DNA of 64,000 bases from Rhizobium chutanense (GCF_002531935.1 NZ_NWSV01000005.1:1-64000), one strand, 5' to 3'. Counted from the stretch's first letter, positions 1-9,116 are shown. Notes: generated by a model from the sequence alone, not told the origin. Numbers and translations are program-made.

Positions 1-524
1 GTGACCACCGCCGGCAGCTTGATCTCGATCGTCTGCAGGCCGCCGTCGACTTCGCGGGTCACGGTTGCTTTGCCGTCCCCGATCTCGATCTTCGAGGCGA
101 AGGTCGCCTGGGCCGAGCCCAGCAGGGCCGCCAGCATCTGGCCGGTCTGGTTCGAATCGTCGTCGATCGCCTGCTTGCCGACGATGACAAGCCCCGGCTG
201 TTCGGCATCGGCGACACCCTTGAGGATCTTGGCGACGGCGAGCGGCTCGACTTGATCCTCGGTCTCGACCAGGATCGCCCGGTCGGCGCCCATGGCGAGC
301 GCCGTCCTCAGCGTCTCCTCGGCCTTGGCAGGGCCGATCGACACCACCACCACTTCCTCGGCCTTGCCGGCCTCCTTCAGCCGCAGCGCCTCTTCCACCG
401 AGATCTCGTCGAACGGGTTCATCGACATCTTCACATTGGCAAGCTCGACACCCGTGCCATCCGGACGAACCCGGATCTTTACGTTGTAGTCGACAACCCG
501 TTTGACGGGCACGAGAATCTTCAT
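1..524 (-). CDS. etfB: Electron transfer flavoprotein beta subunit, 3' end outside window
   Basis: The minus strand reads from an ATG at 524 through 174 codons to the window edge without a stop. The N-terminus [19 protein letters not shown], the stretch around [19 protein letters not shown] and the [11 protein letters not shown] and [15 protein letters not shown] segments are typical of EtfB, which is normally about 250 residues. A GGAGGA ribosome site lies just upstream. EtfB/EtfA carries electrons from flavoprotein dehydrogenases to ETF-ubiquinone oxidoreductase. Upstream is the shared GGATCA promoter element of the adjacent catabolic island, so this copy may be a dedicated rather than a housekeeping ETF; etfA would be expected just outside the window. 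Confidence 0.93.
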   Translation of the reverse strand, partial: MKILVPVKRVVDYNVKIRVRPDGTGVELANVKMSMNPFDEISVEEALRLKEAGKAEEVVVVSIGPAKAEETLRTALAMGADRAILVETEDQVEPLAVAKILKGVADAEQPGLVIVGKQAIDDDSNQTGQMLAALLGSAQATFASKIEIGDGKATVTREVDGGLQTIEIKLPAVV

Positions 525-690
525 GGGTCTTTCCTCCACACTATCAGCATCGCGGTCACCGCTTTGCCTGGCGACCGAGGAGTCACGTCCTCACGCTTCA
601 AACGATCGGCTGGAGATGCAGCAAAATCGCATTTCTGGAAACAGCTTCGTCGTCCCTCCGCCTCCCCTCGTTGTCGAGAATAAGAGAACA

Positions 691-727
691 TATGATCCAC
701 TATGATGTCAATAGGATCATTTGATCC
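691..727 (-). promoter_or_regulatory. Shared operator/promoter element, copy 1 (reads toward etfB)
   Basis: The minus strand carries an inverted repeat GGATCA-N2-TGATCC at 714-727, then TTGACA at 706-711, then a third GGATCA half-site at 693-698. The spacing (21 bp from palindrome edge to the third half-site edge) is identical in four other copies in this window. It points toward etfB with a leader of roughly 155 nt. The TTGACA is a plausible -35; no good -10 is obvious. The 525-863 interval otherwise holds nothing I recognise. Confidence 0.75.
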
Positions 728-863
728 CAAATCTTCCCAGAATGTTGGGCTGCGACTTACCTCGGCCCTGCCAGGTACATCAGGCGGCTCGCGCCCCGAC
801 TCTCATCGTCATCTCGCGGTCGGCGCTAGTCTCCTTTATCCAGCAACGGTTGGCGCCGAACGG

Positions 864-1808
864 TCACGACCGAGCGTCGACGACCTTCCTCCGCCGGGGA
901 GCCTTCGCAGCGCCGGAAAGGAGGTACTCACCAGAATTGACCAAGAAGCGCTCGTTGTCGCGAATTCGACGCTCCGCCACCTCCCCGAGCTTGCTGATCG
1001 TCAATGCGGCAAGGATGTTGGCGATCGCGATCGCTCCCAGCGTGGACTCGGGAAAGGCCCGGCCGGATGATTGGGCGACAAAGTGCAACGGCCCCGCCAA
1101 TTTGCTGATAGGGGCGGCGAAGCTGTCGGTGATGGCGATGAGCCTTGCTCCAGAAAGCGCTGCCTTCTCAGCCATTCGATGCACGAGGCGATTAAACGGC
1201 GCGAAGGTTACCGCGACGAAGGCATCGCCCGGCCGGATGTCGTCCAACGCCCCCTCCGGCGCTCCCCCAGGGCCATCCAGCAGCAAGATGCTTGGACGCG
1301 CCTTTTGAAGCGTGTAAGCAAGGGTGTAGGCGGGAGTGAACGCGGTGCGCCGACCCATGACATAGACCTTGGGAGCATGCGCCAGCAGCTCAACGGCGTT
1401 TTCAAGCTGCTCCTCCGACAGATGGGCCCTTGCCTGTGTCACCACGGCCTGTTCAGTCGCGAAAAATGAATCGACAAAAGCCTTCAGGCCTGAACTTTTA
1501 CCCATTTCAGCAATGAGCGTGCGCGCGCTCGCTTCGTTACGGTGAAGCGATTGCTGGTCCCGCTGAGGGCGTTTGGGCGTCGTGTCGATGAATTGTTGGC
1601 GCAGATCACCATAGCCGCTGAGACCCAGCTTTTGAGCCAGTCGCACAAGGTTGACGGGCTGAACATTTGCCCGCCTCGCGATTTCCCGCATCGAGTAGAA
1701 GGGAATTTCATCGGCATTATTGATGATGTAATGGGCGCCTTCCACCATCTGTCCCGAGAGCTCAACGCATATCGTCTTTATTTGCTCGATCAACTCTGGC
1801 CTGGTCAT
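864..1808 (-). CDS. RpiR/MurR-family transcriptional regulator
   Basis: A 314-residue protein with the RpiR layout. An N-terminal helix-turn-helix domain (about residues 1-77, including FYSMREIARRANVQPVNLVR and LGLSGYGDLRQQF) is followed by a SIS sugar-isomerase-like ligand domain (about 105-260, with YVMGRRTAF and the SGARLIAITD strand). I chose the ATG at 1808 because AGAGAGGA lies right before it; upstream in-frame ATGs at 1847 and 1826 would add 13 or 7 residues. It is the last gene of the minus-strand catabolic run and the only DNA-binding protein encoded in the 0-21 kb island, which makes it the best candidate for binding the five shared GGATCA elements. The ligand is unknown. Confidence 0.88.
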   Translation of the reverse strand: MTRPELIEQIKTICVELSGQMVEGAHYIINNADEIPFYSMREIARRANVQPVNLVRLAQKLGLSGYGDLRQQFIDTTPKRPQRDQQSLHRNEASARTLIAEMGKSSGLKAFVDSFFATEQAVVTQARAHLSEEQLENAVELLAHAPKVYVMGRRTAFTPAYTLAYTLQKARPSILLLDGPGGAPEGALDDIRPGDAFVAVTFAPFNRLVHRMAEKAALSGARLIAITDSFAAPISKLAGPLHFVAQSSGRAFPESTLGAIAIANILAALTISKLGEVAERRIRDNERFLVNSGEYLLSGAAKAPRRRKVVDARS

Positions 1809-1877
1809 GCGTCCTCTCTCGAACATCGACTGATGGTTGGGCGCCATACAGTTTTCCGCCGTATTTGGTGGCCTAAC

Positions 1878-1906
1878 CGTGATTTCCAGGAGTTCCGGAA
1901 ATCACG
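1878..1906. repeat. Perfect inverted repeat upstream of the RpiR gene
   Basis: Arms CGTGATTTCC (1878-1887) and GGAAATCACG (1897-1906) are perfectly complementary around a 9-nt loop. It sits 70 bp upstream of the regulator start and 73 bp after the FAH gene stop. No T-run follows on the minus strand, so an operator or an mRNA hairpin between genes is as likely as a terminator. Confidence 0.6.
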
Positions 1907-1939
1907 AGCGAGACCAGCGGGGCGCTCCTTTGACAGCCT

Positions 1940-1967
1940 ATATGAATTAGGCACAGTCATACCGCAA
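1940..1967 (-). promoter_or_regulatory. Possible internal promoter for the RpiR gene
   Basis: On the minus strand TTGCGG (1962-1967) and TCATAT (1940-1945) are 16 bp apart, upstream of the inverted repeat at 1878-1906. This could let the regulator be transcribed independently of the operon. The match is only moderate. Confidence 0.3.
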
Positions 1968-1978
1968 CCAAATGTTCG

Positions 1979-2857
1979 TTAGCGCACTACGTTGCGCAGA
2001 ACGCCAACATTCTGAAGCTCTACCTCAACTGTATCGCCAGGCTTCAACCAGAGCGGTGGCTGCCGTTTCGCGCCGATGCCCTGAGGGGTGCCGGTTGTGA
2101 TCATGTCGCCAGGGGAAAGTGCCAGGAAATAGGAAATGTAGCTGACCAAATGGCGAACCGAAAAAATCATGAGATGCGTGTTGGACGACTGAACCTGCTC
2201 TCCGTTGACTCGGGTTCGAATGTCGAGGTTCTGAATATCACCGACCTCGTCCAGCGTCACCAACGCCGGGCCAACCGGTGTGGAGCCGTCCACAGCCTTG
2301 CCCGCGAGCCATTGCGTCCCACGATACTGGAGGTCGCGCGCCGTGATGTCATTGAGGACGGTGACACCGGCCACAAAATCCAGGGCTTCCTCGGCACTGA
2401 CGGAGCGGCACTGCTTGCCGATCACGATCGCGAGTTCGCCTTCGAAGTCGAGGTTGGGAGTGATATTGGAGCAGGTTATTTCGTCGAACGGGCCGATGAG
2501 AGAGCTTGCGAATTTCGCGAAGATGTCGGGATGAGATGGCAGCGCGCGCCCGGTCTCAGCGACATGATCGTTGTAATTGAGCCCGATGCAAAGAACTTTC
2601 GATGGATCGGTAACGGGCGGCCCCAGTCTAACCTTGTCAACAGGACCAACAACGGCCTTTGGATTCACTTTCGCCGCCGCTATCAGTCGCGCGGATAGCT
2701 CCGCCAGCCTGCCACCGTATTCCGCCAGCAATTGGCGCACCGACGGCGCCGACGTCGCGCTGTCACCATTCAAAAGCGCATCCACGTCAAAGATCGACGA
2801 ATCGATGACGATACCTGCTCTCCAAGAGCCAGCCGATTCAAAGGTAACGAGTTTCAT
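1979..2857 (-). CDS. Fumarylacetoacetate hydrolase (FAH) family protein
   Basis: A 292-residue protein of the FAH / 2-keto-4-pentenoate hydratase superfamily, which does metal-dependent hydrolysis, hydration or decarboxylation of 2-oxo-type acids. Visible family landmarks are VLCIGLNYNDHVAETGR (about 90-106), the metal-binding acidic motif DFEGELAIVIG (about 137-147), NDITARDLQ, and the C-terminal PGDMITTGTPQGIG loop. The ATG at 2857 has GGGAGG four bases upstream, so I prefer it to an ATG 57 bases earlier. It follows the GMC dehydrogenase gene by 135 bp. The exact substrate cannot be told from sequence. Confidence 0.88.
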   Translation of the reverse strand: MKLVTFESAGSWRAGIVIDSSIFDVDALLNGDSATSAPSVRQLLAEYGGRLAELSARLIAAAKVNPKAVVGPVDKVRLGPPVTDPSKVLCIGLNYNDHVAETGRALPSHPDIFAKFASSLIGPFDEITCSNITPNLDFEGELAIVIGKQCRSVSAEEALDFVAGVTVLNDITARDLQYRGTQWLAGKAVDGSTPVGPALVTLDEVGDIQNLDIRTRVNGEQVQSSNTHLMIFSVRHLVSYISYFLALSPGDMITTGTPQGIGAKRQPPLWLKPGDTVEVELQNVGVLRNVVR

Positions 2858-2992
2858 TGGTCCTCCCGCACCCTGCCGGTGCTTTCGAGTGAAGAGTGAG
2901 AAAATGGCATTCAATCCGGCAAGCGAGGCCCCAACACCCCAATCCTGTCCAATGCCGGAGGGCGAAACCAGTCCAGGACAAAAGGGGTGGCC

Positions 2993-4579
2993 TTAGATCC
3001 GGTTCCCTTTCATAAAGTCCGCAGCGCGCTCACCGATCATGATCGCCGGAGCATTCATATTGCTCGACGAAACGAACGGCATGACGGACGTATCGGCGAC
3101 CCGCAGACCCTCGATGCCATGGACGCGCAACTGGGGATCGACCACGGCCATCTCGTCCGTTCCGATCTTGCACGCGCCGCTCATATGATAGGCCCCTTGT
3201 GTGTACCGTCTCACGAATTCCTCGAGTTCGGCGCGGGTTTTCAATGGCTTGGCAGGCAAATGCGACGCCTTGACAAACTTCTTTATCGACGGTTGTTCCA
3301 TGATTTCCTGTCCGAGCCTAATCCCGTCGACAAGGCGATCCACATCATACTGATGACTGAGATAATTCGGGTCGACGATTGGCGGCACACTCGGATCCGA
3401 CGAGCGAAGCGCGATCCGGCCCCGCGATTTCGGCCGGCAAGCATAAACGTTCAAGGTGCACCCATTTCCGCTCGCGGTGGTTTCGACACCTTCCTCAATG
3501 CCGGCGCCAGCCAGGAAATGATACTGAAGATCTGGGGTCGGATCCGATTTATCACCCCACCAGAAGGCACCGCCCTCGCAGATATTTGATGTGATTGGCC
3601 CGGATCCAAAAAGCGCGTATTGGGCGGCAGCGGCGAGCTGCCACCGTAACTTCTTATACTTGTCGTAACTGGTGCTCGACTTCAGATCGTATATCAGGAA
3701 GCAATCGGTGTGGTCTTGAAGGTTCTGGCCAACACCGGGCAGGTCGTGAACCACTTGGAGGCCGGCCTGCCGGAGCTCCGCCGCGGGTCCAATACCCGAA
3801 AGCAGGAGAAGTCGGGGAGAACCCACCGCGCCCGACGAGATAACCACCTCACGTTCAGCGCGCATCGTCTTGACGCGACCATTCTCCACATACTGCACGC
3901 CGGTGGCACGCCCGCCCTCTAGCAGGATTTTTACGACCTGCTTGTCGGTAACAATGTTCAGGTTCCGACGCTTTCGCGCTGGGCGAAGATAAGCATCGGC
4001 CGAACTGCACCGACGACCATTCCTCGTCGTCAGTTGGTAAAGCCCCGCTCCCTGCAGCTCTCCCGAATTGAAATCCGGATTGTAGGGTATGCCCGCCTCT
4101 TGGCAGGCTTTAACCCAGGCTTTGGTCAGCGGCAGCGTGTACTGCTGATTCGAGACGCTTAAGGGTCCGTCCTGCCCATGGACGTCGTTCGAGTAGACTT
4201 CGTTGTTTTCCGCCTTGCGGAAATAGGGAAGGACATCCTTATAGCCCCAACCCGCAGCTCCATGCTCAACCCAACGATCGTAATCCGATGGCGCGCCCCT
4301 CATATAAATCATGGCGTTGAGTGAGCTGCCTCCACCCAGGACGCGCGCTTGCCCAACTTTTGGCTCGGTATCGTTTTGATGCTTGAGCTTCTCGACCTTG
4401 TACCAATGCAGCAAGGAGCTCTTGAACGATTTGTAGAACGTCACCGGAAAGCGGATCCAAATGTTGCTGTCGCGAGGGCCCGCCTCGAACAGCGTCACGG
4501 TCACATCCGGATCCTCGCTCAGTCGACCTGCGATAGCGCATCCAGCCGAGCCTCCCCCCACCACGATGAAATCGGGCAT
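2993..4579 (-). CDS. GMC-family FAD-dependent alcohol dehydrogenase (choline dehydrogenase-like)
   Basis: A 528-residue GMC oxidoreductase. The N-terminal FAD-binding motif VVGGGSAGCAIAGRL is at residues 5-19. GMC signature 1 (GQARVLGGGSSLNAMIYMRG) is near residue 80 and signature 2 (SSGAVGSPRLLLLSGIGP) near 250. The C-terminal catalytic region contains GAYHMSGACKIG and SSSNMNAPAIMIGERAADF, which supply the usual His and Asn pair. No signal peptide is seen, so it is probably cytoplasmic or peripheral. GMC enzymes oxidise primary or secondary alcohols. Its operon mates suggest that it oxidises a hydroxyl group of the imported compound or of an intermediate, but the substrate is not identifiable. 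Confidence 0.92.
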   Translation of the reverse strand: MPDFIVVGGGSAGCAIAGRLSEDPDVTVTLFEAGPRDSNIWIRFPVTFYKSFKSSLLHWYKVEKLKHQNDTEPKVGQARVLGGGSSLNAMIYMRGAPSDYDRWVEHGAAGWGYKDVLPYFRKAENNEVYSNDVHGQDGPLSVSNQQYTLPLTKAWVKACQEAGIPYNPDFNSGELQGAGLYQLTTRNGRRCSSADAYLRPARKRRNLNIVTDKQVVKILLEGGRATGVQYVENGRVKTMRAEREVVISSGAVGSPRLLLLSGIGPAAELRQAGLQVVHDLPGVGQNLQDHTDCFLIYDLKSSTSYDKYKKLRWQLAAAAQYALFGSGPITSNICEGGAFWWGDKSDPTPDLQYHFLAGAGIEEGVETTASGNGCTLNVYACRPKSRGRIALRSSDPSVPPIVDPNYLSHQYDVDRLVDGIRLGQEIMEQPSIKKFVKASHLPAKPLKTRAELEEFVRRYTQGAYHMSGACKIGTDEMAVVDPQLRVHGIEGLRVADTSVMPFVSSSNMNAPAIMIGERAADFMKGNRI

Positions 4580-4656
4580 CGCACAATCCTAATCTGATTA
4601 AATTTCGGGGAACGCCCGCGCGAATTTACCTGGGCGCTCGCCACCGCGTTTCGTCG

Positions 4657-5076
4657 TTATTGAATACCCGCGAAGAAAGCATCCACTTCCGCCTGGCGCA
4701 TATCGCAAAACCAGCATTCAACAATCAGCTCGTTCTCGAAGCGATAGGCCGCGATACGGTCCGTGCGCACCTCTTTGTCACCACGGCGCCATATTTCATG
4801 GACCATGATCACAATGGCCTCGTCCGATTCCGCGATCAACTCGTCGTGCCCGGCCTCGCCTCCAACGATCCACTTGTCGGTATAGGCAGCGACCTTGTTT
4901 ACCCAGCCCTCGATGAAACCCTTCGCGCCGTGGAAATCGCGGGAAAGAACAGGGTGCGTGCCACCCATGTGGACGACAAGATTGTCGCCATAATAGCTGC
5001 AGCCCTTCTCCACGTCGCCGCTCGACCAGGCCTCGTGATATTCCCGAAGAATATCCTTCGCACGTTTCTTATCCAT
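4657..5076 (-). CDS. SnoaL/NTF2-like fold protein
   Basis: A 139-residue protein with the alpha+beta cone-fold pattern: REYHEAWSSGDVEKGCSYYGDNLVVHMGG near the N-terminus and AYRFENELIVECWFCDMR near the C-terminus. I chose the ATG at 5076 because AAGGGGAG lies seven bases upstream. An in-frame ATG at 5133 overlaps the hyuB stop (TAATG) and would add 19 residues without family resemblance. Members of this superfamily are small isomerases, cyclases, hydratases or binding proteins. In this operon an auxiliary catabolic role is likely but undefined. Confidence 0.8.
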   Translation of the reverse strand: MDKKRAKDILREYHEAWSSGDVEKGCSYYGDNLVVHMGGTHPVLSRDFHGAKGFIEGWVNKVAAYTDKWIVGGEAGHDELIAESDEAIVIMVHEIWRRGDKEVRTDRIAAYRFENELIVECWFCDMRQAEVDAFFAGIQ

Positions 5077-5132
5077 TTTTACTCCCCTTGCTGATTGTAC
5101 GGCAACAGATCCTGCTGAATCCCAGGGACCCA

Positions 5133-6872
5133 TTAGGCAGTCTGGCGCCTAGCCTCGGTCGACAGAATTGATTTTCCGTCGGCGGAGATCTCAACACCGT
5201 ATAAATCTCGAGCCGCTTGACGCGACACGACACCGTCGCGAACGTCACGCAGGACCGATTCAGGGGCACGCCGGTGGGGATCCCCCCAGCCACCCCCAGC
5301 CGTGGCCTCGATCACCAAGTGGAATGGCTTGACCTCCTCAACGCCATAAGGCGGGCAGTAAAGCTCGTCACCTGTAGCCAGATCGAATGCCTTGATCGAT
5401 CCCCTTTCTCCCCAATGTCCGCCATTCACGCCGGCCGCCGTCTTCTTGCGCGCGCCCTCTCCGCGCAGGAGGTGTTCGCCGCCCGCCAACACATCGACCA
5501 CATAGTCGACGCCGGTTCCGCCGCGATATTGACCCGCGCCGCCGGTATCGCACCGCATCTCGTAGCGATGCACGCGGATCGGATAGGACTGTTCGTAGGT
5601 CTCCACATTGGGGATAAACATCCCGCCGAGCGTCATCTGGTGGCTAGAGGTCGGAAATCCATCGCGTCCCTTGACCGCGCCGCCGCCAGAACTGCCGTGC
5701 CAATGGTAAAGGACGAAGACATTGCCGTCTGGCTTCTTGCCGGAGGAGATGCCGAATACCGACTTGCCCCAACCAGCGCAGGCGCGTTCGGGATCAGCCT
5801 GAGCCAATGCTCCCCAGCATGCGTTCATGATGTCGATCGCCGGAAAGACGGTGTTCATGGTCATTGGTGCCGGTGGCAGGGCATTCACCACCGTTCCCTC
5901 GGGCGCGATGATCTTGACGCAGCGGTAAGTGCCCTCGTTGTGAGGGATCGCGGGGTCGAGGAAGGCTGATAGGGCGCAATAAACTGCCGAATGCGTATTC
6001 GCGATCCCGCTATTCTTGAAACCCTTGATTTGCGGCGATGTCCCTGTGAAATCGAAGGTGATTGAGTCATCGTCGATGGTCATCGCGATCCGCGTCTCGA
6101 TATCGACAATCTCGAAGCAGTCGGTATCGCTGAAATCGGATGCCTGCCAGACACCGTTTGGAAGCTCGGAGATGGCCTGACGCATCCGCCGCTCGCCATA
6201 GTCGAGAAGCGCGTCGAGATAGGATCGGCCTTTGCTCACCCCAAATTGGGCGATAACGTCGGCCAAGCGTTGACCGCCGATGCGTGTCGAACCGATCATC
6301 GCGCCAAGATCGCCCTCCAGTAGATCCGGGCAGCGCGAATTGAGGAGCAACATGCGCCAAAGGTCGTCCCTGAGCTGCCCCTTCTCGATCAGTTTGAGAA
6401 CCGGCAGCCGAATCCCCTCGTGGAAAATCTCGGTTGCCTTGGCATTGTAGGTACCGGCGGCGCCGCCGCCGATATCGGACTGGTGGGCGCGGTTGCTGCA
6501 GAAGCCGACCAGTTGGCCATCTACGAACACGGGCCGGATAAGCGTCCAGTCTGGCAGGTGGTTGCCCCCCGCTGCGTAAGGATCGCTCAAGATAAAGACG
6601 TCTTCCGGGTCGATACGCCCGGTAAAATCACGCAGGACCGCGCGCACCGCGAATCCACCACTCCCGGAATGGATGGGAAGACCATCGGCTTGAGCGACCG
6701 TCTCGCCGTCCGCGTTGCTTAGGAAGCAGGAGAAGTCATGGCTCTGGCTGAAGATTGGACTCCGCGCCGTCCTGGTCATGATGGTGCCCATCTGCAGGCT
6801 GATGTGGTCCAACTGTCGCTGAAGGATTGCGATGAGAACAGGATCGTATTCGTGGGACAAGACAGTGCTCAT
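5133..6872 (-). CDS. hyuB: Hydantoinase B / oxoprolinase-family subunit (HyuB-like)
   Basis: A 579-residue HyuB-type subunit. Landmarks are ILQRQLDHISLQMGTIMTRTARSPIF near the N-terminus, SQSHDFSCFLSNADGE, HSGSGGFAVRAVL, and the ILSDPYAAGGNHLPDWTLIRP block near residue 95. The C-terminal half has RGGTGVDYVVDV and the TAGGGWGDPHRR end. HyuA/HyuB pairs perform ATP-dependent opening of cyclic amides (N-methylhydantoin, 5-oxoproline, caprolactam), and relatives carboxylate ketones. The start at 6872 has GAGG upstream and overlaps by four bases (ATGA) the stop of a 35-codon ORF that separates it from hyuA. Confidence 0.9.
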   Translation of the reverse strand: MSTVLSHEYDPVLIAILQRQLDHISLQMGTIMTRTARSPIFSQSHDFSCFLSNADGETVAQADGLPIHSGSGGFAVRAVLRDFTGRIDPEDVFILSDPYAAGGNHLPDWTLIRPVFVDGQLVGFCSNRAHQSDIGGGAAGTYNAKATEIFHEGIRLPVLKLIEKGQLRDDLWRMLLLNSRCPDLLEGDLGAMIGSTRIGGQRLADVIAQFGVSKGRSYLDALLDYGERRMRQAISELPNGVWQASDFSDTDCFEIVDIETRIAMTIDDDSITFDFTGTSPQIKGFKNSGIANTHSAVYCALSAFLDPAIPHNEGTYRCVKIIAPEGTVVNALPPAPMTMNTVFPAIDIMNACWGALAQADPERACAGWGKSVFGISSGKKPDGNVFVLYHWHGSSGGGAVKGRDGFPTSSHQMTLGGMFIPNVETYEQSYPIRVHRYEMRCDTGGAGQYRGGTGVDYVVDVLAGGEHLLRGEGARKKTAAGVNGGHWGERGSIKAFDLATGDELYCPPYGVEEVKPFHLVIEATAGGGWGDPHRRAPESVLRDVRDGVVSRQAARDLYGVEISADGKSILSTEARRQTA

Positions 6873-6976
6873 AGTTTGACCTCGTCAATTCTTGCGAAAT
6901 GCGGAGCGCTTGACCGCCGCCGCGCCAAAGGTGCGGCGATCGTCAAATAATGGTCAGGAATGATCGGCGTATTCAT
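6869..6976 (-). CDS. 35-codon small ORF bridging hyuA and hyuB
   Basis: An ATG at 6974-6976 overlaps the hyuA TGA as ATGA, and the small ORF's own TGA overlaps the hyuB ATG, again as ATGA. The predicted peptide begins MNTPIIPDHYLTIAAPLARR and ends ARIDEVKL. The double four-base overlap is what translational coupling looks like, so this is either a genuine microprotein, perhaps a third component of the HyuAB enzyme, or a coupling cistron. I do not recognise the peptide. No separate strong ribosome site is visible. Confidence 0.5.
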   Translation of the reverse strand: MNTPIIPDHYLTIAAPLARRRSSAPHFARIDEVKL

Positions 6977-9063
6977 GCTGCCTCGCCCTGCAGGATATCA
7001 ACGTGATAGTTGCCCGCCTCGGTCATTGTCAGCTTATCGCCAGCCCCGAGAATAAGCGTGGTCGTTGCTTCCTCGATGATAGCGGGTCCCGTTAGCTGCT
7101 GGCGGGGGGCCAGAACCGTGCCATCATAGACAGGGGTTTCAACAAACCCCAGTTCCTTGTTAATCCAGACCGGACGACGCGAAATCGCCACCGGGTCCGC
7201 CACGACGGCCGTCCCCGTGGCAACCTGCAAAGCATCAAGCTTGCCGATCGCAGCCAACCGCAAATTCACGATCTCGATGGCGCCGGCCGGCTGTACATAG
7301 CCAAAGAGCCTCTGGTAAACCTGTTCGAATGCCGTGCGGATGGTGACCGCGTCGGTTGCCGAGCATTCCACTGGAATCGTCCATTGCTGCCCGAAGTAGC
7401 GAAGGTCGTAACCACGTTTGAGGACAGCTTTGTCGCCTGTGAAACCCTCGCGCACCAGAACCTCGCTCGCCTCGCCCTGCAGCTCGAGGAAGGCGGCCTC
7501 GAGCACTTTGGGTCCTGAGTTCTCCGCATGGTCGAGATTCTTGAGCCAGCTTCGAACATAGTCGTGACGAAGGTCCGAGTTACACATCCCAAACGCGCAG
7601 AAGACGCCCGCGAGTCGTGGGATATATAGGCTTGAGCAGCCAAGCAGCCGAGCGGTCGAGGGACCATGCAGCGGACCTGCGCCACCACAAGCCACGAGGG
7701 TAAATGCTCTCGGATTGTATCCCTTCTCGAGCGAGGCCTGCTCCACGGCATGAAGAATATTCTGTTCCACGAGCTGGATGATGCCCGCCGCCGCGTCGTT
7801 GACACTCAGACCAAGCGGCTTTGCCACATGCGTCTCGATGGCCTCGATTGCTTTTTCAAGGCTGAGAGCGATCACGCCGCCCGCGTAGGGACCAGGCTTC
7901 AGCCGTCCGAGCACAAGCTGCGCGTCCGTCACGGTCGGACGCGTCCCACCGCGACCATAAGCCGCCGGGCCGGGGGTTGAACCGGCCCCTTCCGGTCCTG
8001 CCTTGAGAAGCCCCGCGCCATCCACAGAGGCGATCGTGCCTCCGCCCGCTCCAACGGTGTGAATGTCAACGGACGGAATATTCAAGTGGTAGCCATCGAC
8101 CACGATCTGGTCGGTCATTGACACCGTACCGTGTTCCATCAGTGTGACGTCACAGCTCGTTCCACCAATCTCGATCGACATCAGGCGCTCCGACCCTGTA
8201 TCCTGGCCGAAGAATTTCAAGGAGCCAACGCCCGCGGCCGGTCCGGACAGCACCAGGCTGGCGGGCGCATGCCCGATCTCATCGATGGAAATCGCGCCCC
8301 CATTCGACTGAATCATCAGCAGCTTGCGTTTCAGGCCAAGCGATGAGAGGCGATGCGATAGGCTCTCGAGATAGGGAACGACACGACGCGCGACATAAGC
8401 GTTGACGACGGTCGTGGACGTGCGCTCATACTCGCCGATTGTCGGGGCGATCTCCGACGAGGCTGTCACCCAAACATCGGGAAGAAGCTTCAGCAGCTCT
8501 GCCCTGGCAGCCCTTTCATGAACAGGGTTCGCGTAGGAATGCAGGAAGCAAATGGCGATCGCCTCGACACCCTCCTCCTCGAAAACACGTGCCGCGGCCG
8601 CGACGGACTCTGGGTCAAACGGTATCCTGACGGTTCCATCCTGCTCCAGGCGCTCGACGACCGGCAGGCGAAGATAGCGAGGCACCAGAACCTCAGGAAA
8701 CGGTTTACGGTGATCCCAGACAAACTCGCGCATGGAGCGCCGGATCTCCAGCGAGTCGCGAAAGCCGTCCGTCACCAGCAGCCCGACTTTCGCCCCCTTC
8801 TTCTCAAGGAGCGTGTTCGTCGCGATGGTGGAGCCGTGAACGAATAACTCGGTGTTGGAGAGGAATGTCTCAACATCGATTGACAGAGCGGCCGCTGCCA
8901 GCCGGATTGCCGAGAGAACGCCTTCTGTGGGATCGGATGGGACCGACGGAGCCTTGAACGCGCGCACGGCGCCTATGGAATCAACCATGACCAGGTCGGT
9001 AAAGGTACCGCCGATATCTACTCCGACGCGGTAGGGTGCAATTAACATCGGCTGTCCACTCAT
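6973..9063 (-). CDS. hyuA: Hydantoinase A / oxoprolinase-family subunit (HyuA-like)
   Basis: A 696-residue HyuA-type ATP-binding subunit. The N-terminal actin-like phosphate motif GVDIGGTFTDLVMVD lies at residues 14-28. FVHGSTIATNTLLEKKGAKV and GLLVTDGFRDSLEIRR follow, then the SGPAAGVGSLKFFG, SIEIGGTSCDVTLM and VDIHTVGAGGGTIASVD blocks of the hydantoinase A domain, ending with a hydantoinase/oxoprolinase C-terminal region. It should work with HyuB encoded 100 bp downstream to open a cyclic amide with ATP hydrolysis. The actual ring substrate is unknown. It follows the aminotransferase gene by 53 bp. Confidence 0.92.
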   Translation of the reverse strand: MSGQPMLIAPYRVGVDIGGTFTDLVMVDSIGAVRAFKAPSVPSDPTEGVLSAIRLAAAALSIDVETFLSNTELFVHGSTIATNTLLEKKGAKVGLLVTDGFRDSLEIRRSMREFVWDHRKPFPEVLVPRYLRLPVVERLEQDGTVRIPFDPESVAAAARVFEEEGVEAIAICFLHSYANPVHERAARAELLKLLPDVWVTASSEIAPTIGEYERTSTTVVNAYVARRVVPYLESLSHRLSSLGLKRKLLMIQSNGGAISIDEIGHAPASLVLSGPAAGVGSLKFFGQDTGSERLMSIEIGGTSCDVTLMEHGTVSMTDQIVVDGYHLNIPSVDIHTVGAGGGTIASVDGAGLLKAGPEGAGSTPGPAAYGRGGTRPTVTDAQLVLGRLKPGPYAGGVIALSLEKAIEAIETHVAKPLGLSVNDAAAGIIQLVEQNILHAVEQASLEKGYNPRAFTLVACGGAGPLHGPSTARLLGCSSLYIPRLAGVFCAFGMCNSDLRHDYVRSWLKNLDHAENSGPKVLEAAFLELQGEASEVLVREGFTGDKAVLKRGYDLRYFGQQWTIPVECSATDAVTIRTAFEQVYQRLFGYVQPAGAIEIVNLRLAAIGKLDALQVATGTAVVADPVAISRRPVWINKELGFVETPVYDGTVLAPRQQLTGPAIIEEATTTLILGAGDKLTMTEAGNYHVDILQGEAA

Positions 9064-9116
9064 CGTTGTTTCACCATCTTTTATATCGTGTGTCAGAGGC
9101 CGCTGAACATATAGCC

